A stretch of DNA of 7,112 nt from Alphaproteobacteria bacterium (lineage in GTDB: Bacteria; Pseudomonadota; Alphaproteobacteria; JAJTHO01), in NCBI GenBank assembly GCA_021297975.1, contig JAJTHO010000196.1, forward strand, positions 1-7,112, read 5' to 3'. The position numbers and the translations under genes were made by a program. Under the pieces are notes generated by a model. That model was not told where the DNA came from and searched no databases. It worked only from the letters and a program-made list of their open reading frames with translations. Positions 5,042 to 7,112 of the stretch are shown one piece after another (within the stretch, counting starts at the first letter, position 1; each line of letters opens with the position of its first letter).

Positions 5042-6312
5042 CAGGGTGTGGCCGTTGTTGAAAACATATACGCCGCACCCGCTGCATCATTGCCGCCTTG
5101 CGCAACCGGCGCACCGACAAGGACATACCCTCCAGCAACCGATACCGCCCGGCTATACAGCGCATCCGTTTGCGGCATCACACCAACAACACGATTCCGT
5201 TGCATCCAGCTGCGCGTTGCCGCGTCAAAATTATAAACAAACGCCACACCGAACGGTGCGCCAACAACCGCCGTATCACCATCAAGAGCGACACTGGCGG
5301 CGAAGCGATCATTCCAGCCCTTGTCCGCACTCACAAGGCGCGTGCTGGCCTTCCAGGCGTTTGCCGCCGCATCAAAATCATAGACGTAGGCAATCCCGGT
5401 TGCCTGCTGCGCGTTATCCTCATAGGGCGCGCCGACTAATAGGCGATTGCCCGACATCGCCACCGACCAGCCAAATTCGGCAAAGGCCTTTTTCTGCGGT
5501 GTTTCTAAGAGACTATGAAACACAGGCTTTCCTGAATTTACCCGGTACATAAACACCGCGCCGCTGCCAGGAGCGCTCACATCATACCCATACGCGCCCA
5601 CGGCTAAAAAAGCATCGCCGCCCGCCAGCGCATTACCAAACAACGTGCCCGCTTTGAGTGTTTCAGGCTGCAGCTTACTCGTTTGCTTCCAACCCTCATT
5701 ATTCTTTGAGAAAAAATACACAGCGCCGGCATCAACAGCCGAACCATCGGCCAAATGTGCACCAACAGCCAGCATGTCACCCACAAAAGCAACACTGGCG
5801 CCAAAAAAATCACCCGCCCGGCCATCAACGCTGCGCACGGCTGCGGCGTTTGTCCAATTGCCTTGGATATTTTCATAGAGATACGCAGCGCCAACACTCA
5901 CCGCCTCAGTTTTTTTCTCGCCCGGTGCACCCACAATAATTTTGCCAGCCGATATTGCCACTGCTGAACCAAACAGCCCGCGTGCCGCAGGCGTGGGCGC
6001 AAAAATCTTGGTGATGAGGCGCCAACCATTTGGAGCTGCATCGCGCTTATAAATATACACCGCGCCGGCACGGTATGCCCGCTCGGAATCCCACGGCGCA
6101 CCAATAACAGCGGTATCGCCATTAATTGCGGTGGCAACACCGTACACGTCGGCTATGGCTGTATCGCTGGGGTTTAACTGAGAGATAAAGCGCGCTGCGC
6201 CGCTGCCGAAGACACAGCTGGAACTGCCCGCTTTGCAGCCGCTATTATCGCTGGCAAACACAGCGCTGCCCGAAAAGAAAAAAGCTAACAGCAGCACAAC
6301 AAGCAAAGGCAT
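5041..6312 (-). CDS. Exported FG-GAP repeat protein, seven-bladed beta-propeller
   Basis: A 423-residue exported protein. Residues 1-20 are a signal peptide (VVLLLAFFF core, likely cleavage after VFA20). After a short Ser/Gly-rich segment with two cysteines (C26, C33), which may form a disulfide, seven repeats of about 55 residues fill the rest. Each has a strand ending in a GAP-like motif and a second strand of the form G(A/I/V)AYxY. The motifs begin at G71, G128, G184, G239, G294, G351 and G400. Seven repeats fit a closed propeller resembling the FG-GAP_2 type. Blades 3 and 4 have GAH and GAY in place of GAP, and blade 6 has a shortened loop. I see no DxDxDG calcium loops as in integrin-type FG-GAP. 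The role is unknown; binding of a protein or glycan outside the cytoplasm is plausible. There is no lipobox and no sorting tail. A GAGG site lies about 7 nt before the ATG, and the gene follows the DUF6134 gene by 26 nt. Confidence 0.88.
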   Translation of the reverse strand: MPLLVVLLLAFFFSGSAVFASDNSGCKAGSSSCVFGSGAARFISQLNPSDTAIADVYGVATAINGDTAVIGAPWDSERAYRAGAVYIYKRDAAPNGWRLITKIFAPTPAARGLFGSAVAISAGKIIVGAPGEKKTEAVSVGAAYLYENIQGNWTNAAAVRSVDGRAGDFFGASVAFVGDMLAVGAHLADGSAVDAGAVYFFSKNNEGWKQTSKLQPETLKAGTLFGNALAGGDAFLAVGAYGYDVSAPGSGAVFMYRVNSGKPVFHSLLETPQKKAFAEFGWSVAMSGNRLLVGAPYEDNAQQATGIAYVYDFDAAANAWKASTRLVSADKGWNDRFAASVALDGDTAVVGAPFGVAFVYNFDAATRSWMQRNRVVGVMPQTDALYSRAVSVAGGYVLVGAPVAQGGNDAAGAAYMFSTTATP

Positions 6313-6338
6313 GGGCGTCCTCGTTGGTTTAAAAGACC

Positions 6339-7007
6339 TTATCGAGCAACATCCTGTGCGTCAAGCAACTCAGGCAATTGCGAATTGTTCTTAAGAAAAT
6401 AGGTGATCGCGGCACCGTCACGCTCAAAGCGCAGGCCTACCCACGTGCCGTTTTGGGTGTACCACAAATCAATCGGAATAGAGCCGCGCAGCTGATACAA
6501 ATTTGCCGCTACCTCTCTCCCGTTAACGCTGTAGCTGCTGGGAACGGGACTCGCGCTGAGCTTGAGTGCAGTGCCGTCTTGGCTATCCAGCACGGTTGTT
6601 GCGCTGGTTATGGCTTTATTCCAATAGCTGGTGGGGACAATCGTACCGCCAAGAATAACGGGCGCAGCGTCCGCCGTCGTTACCGAAAACCCTTCTGCTG
6701 TGCGAACTCCCGTTACAGCAAACAGCCGGCCATCATCATCGGTTGTGCTGTCTAATTTTTGCAGCACACCGCCTGTCCATAGCTCAACAGAGCGGTGGGT
6801 ATAGCGGTATACCGTGACCCCGGCAAAGCGAACCGCAAGGTCAATAGACACGTCGACCTTCTCGCCGTCTTTTGTTTGATTCACCGTCACACGGTGCGTG
6901 CCGATGGAACTTCCCTTGCGCTTGACATCAAAAATATAATCCACAACCACCTTTGCGTTCGCAACAGACGGTAACACCAGAAACATCAGTAACAGAAAAA
7001 GACGCAT
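6339..7007 (-). CDS. DUF6134-type exported protein of unknown function
   Basis: A 222-residue protein with a clear signal peptide (residues 1-18, LFLLLMFLVL core, cleavage after ANA18) and a beta-rich body, expected in the periplasm. I recognise the pattern of the DUF6134 family: FDVKRKGSSIGTHR (26-39), VYRYTHRSVELW (66-77), the acidic TTDDDGR turn (88-94), PTSYWNKA (125-132), LDSQDG (140-145) and WVGLRFERDGAAITYFL near the end. The function of this family is not known. It has a simple repeated-sheet look like lipid-binding periplasmic proteins, but that is a guess. The gene begins 3 nt after the stop of an SDR gene, with AAGGGA as ribosome site overlapping that stop region, and is followed 26 nt later by the propeller gene, so all belong to one transcript. 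The family name is from memory of the motifs and should be confirmed by a profile search. Confidence 0.75.
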   Translation of the reverse strand: MRLFLLLMFLVLPSVANAKVVVDYIFDVKRKGSSIGTHRVTVNQTKDGEKVDVSIDLAVRFAGVTVYRYTHRSVELWTGGVLQKLDSTTDDDGRLFAVTGVRTAEGFSVTTADAAPVILGGTIVPTSYWNKAITSATTVLDSQDGTALKLSASPVPSSYSVNGREVAANLYQLRGSIPIDLWYTQNGTWVGLRFERDGAAITYFLKNNSQLPELLDAQDVAR

Positions 7008-7010
7008 TGT

Positions 7011-7112
7011 TTATCCCTTTGGTCTGAGGTGGGCACGTCCGCCCGCCACACTGATAATCTCACCCGTAATCCATGCCGCATCGTTTGACAACAAAAACGC
7101 TGCCAGCGCCGC
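7011..7112 (-). CDS. Short-chain dehydrogenase/reductase, C-terminal 33 residues (5' end outside window)
   Basis: On the minus strand the frame is open from the window edge to a TAA at 7011-7013. It encodes the ending AALAAFLLSNDAAWITGEI, then ISVAGGRAHLRPKG. The FLLSxDAxWITGEIIxVxGG pattern is the conserved last strand and tail of classical SDRs, seen for example in FabG-like reductases. The catalytic residues lie outside the window, so neither cofactor nor substrate can be stated. Only 3 nt separate its stop from the DUF6134 start, so it heads, or is inside, the same operon as the propeller and the second SDR. It is a different SDR subtype from the one at 4298-5041, which lacks this glycine-rich tail. 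Confidence 0.85.
   Translation of the reverse strand, partial: AALAAFLLSNDAAWITGEIISVAGGRAHLRPKG

Noticed and set aside
4995..5552. Plus-strand open frame of 185 codons opposite the propeller gene
   Set aside because: It is rich in His, Arg, Pro and Gln with no recognisable domain, and spans the opposite strand of two well-supported genes; this composition is typical of an antisense shadow.

Overview
The window reads as a chromosomal segment of a Gram-negative bacterium, most likely an alphaproteobacterium. The partial RecO tail, the Fe-superoxide dismutase, the C93-type periplasmic cysteine peptidase and the NYN/family-5 uracil-DNA glycosylase pair all look alphaproteobacterial. That assignment rests on recognising sequence style; no database search was run. 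Base composition is moderate (roughly half G+C) and even across the window. I see no insertion sequence, prophage, CRISPR array, tRNA or rRNA.

Layout. Positions 1-933 are on the plus strand: the 3' end of recO, then a complete sodB. From 940 to the right end every gene is on the minus strand. Read in the direction of transcription (right to left), the first block is the tail of a short-chain dehydrogenase/reductase (SDR), a DUF6134-type exported protein, an exported seven-bladed FG-GAP beta-propeller and a second, complete SDR. Spacings are 3 nt, 26 nt and a TGATG stop/start overlap, so this is probably one operon. After a 120-nt gap with a possible promoter comes a second operon: a NYN/LabA-like nuclease, a family-5 uracil-DNA glycosylase (TGATG overlap) and a branched-chain amino acid-type binding protein (13-nt overlap). 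A 261-nt intergenic region follows, holding two short perfect palindromes and a large compound inverted repeat. Last is a LapG-like C93 cysteine peptidase, which converges on sodB with only 6 nt between stop codons.

Function. recO and sodB are housekeeping genes (recombinational repair, superoxide removal). The NYN-UDG pair suggests nucleic-acid processing and repair; the binding protein behind them has no permease or ATPase genes in view. The DUF6134/propeller/SDR block pairs two exported proteins of unknown job with two cytoplasmic oxidoreductases. It is the least understood part of the window. The most distinctive non-coding feature is the compound palindrome at 1658-1773, whose two arms each carry a small hairpin at mirrored positions. 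I found no convincing new defence or mobile system here.
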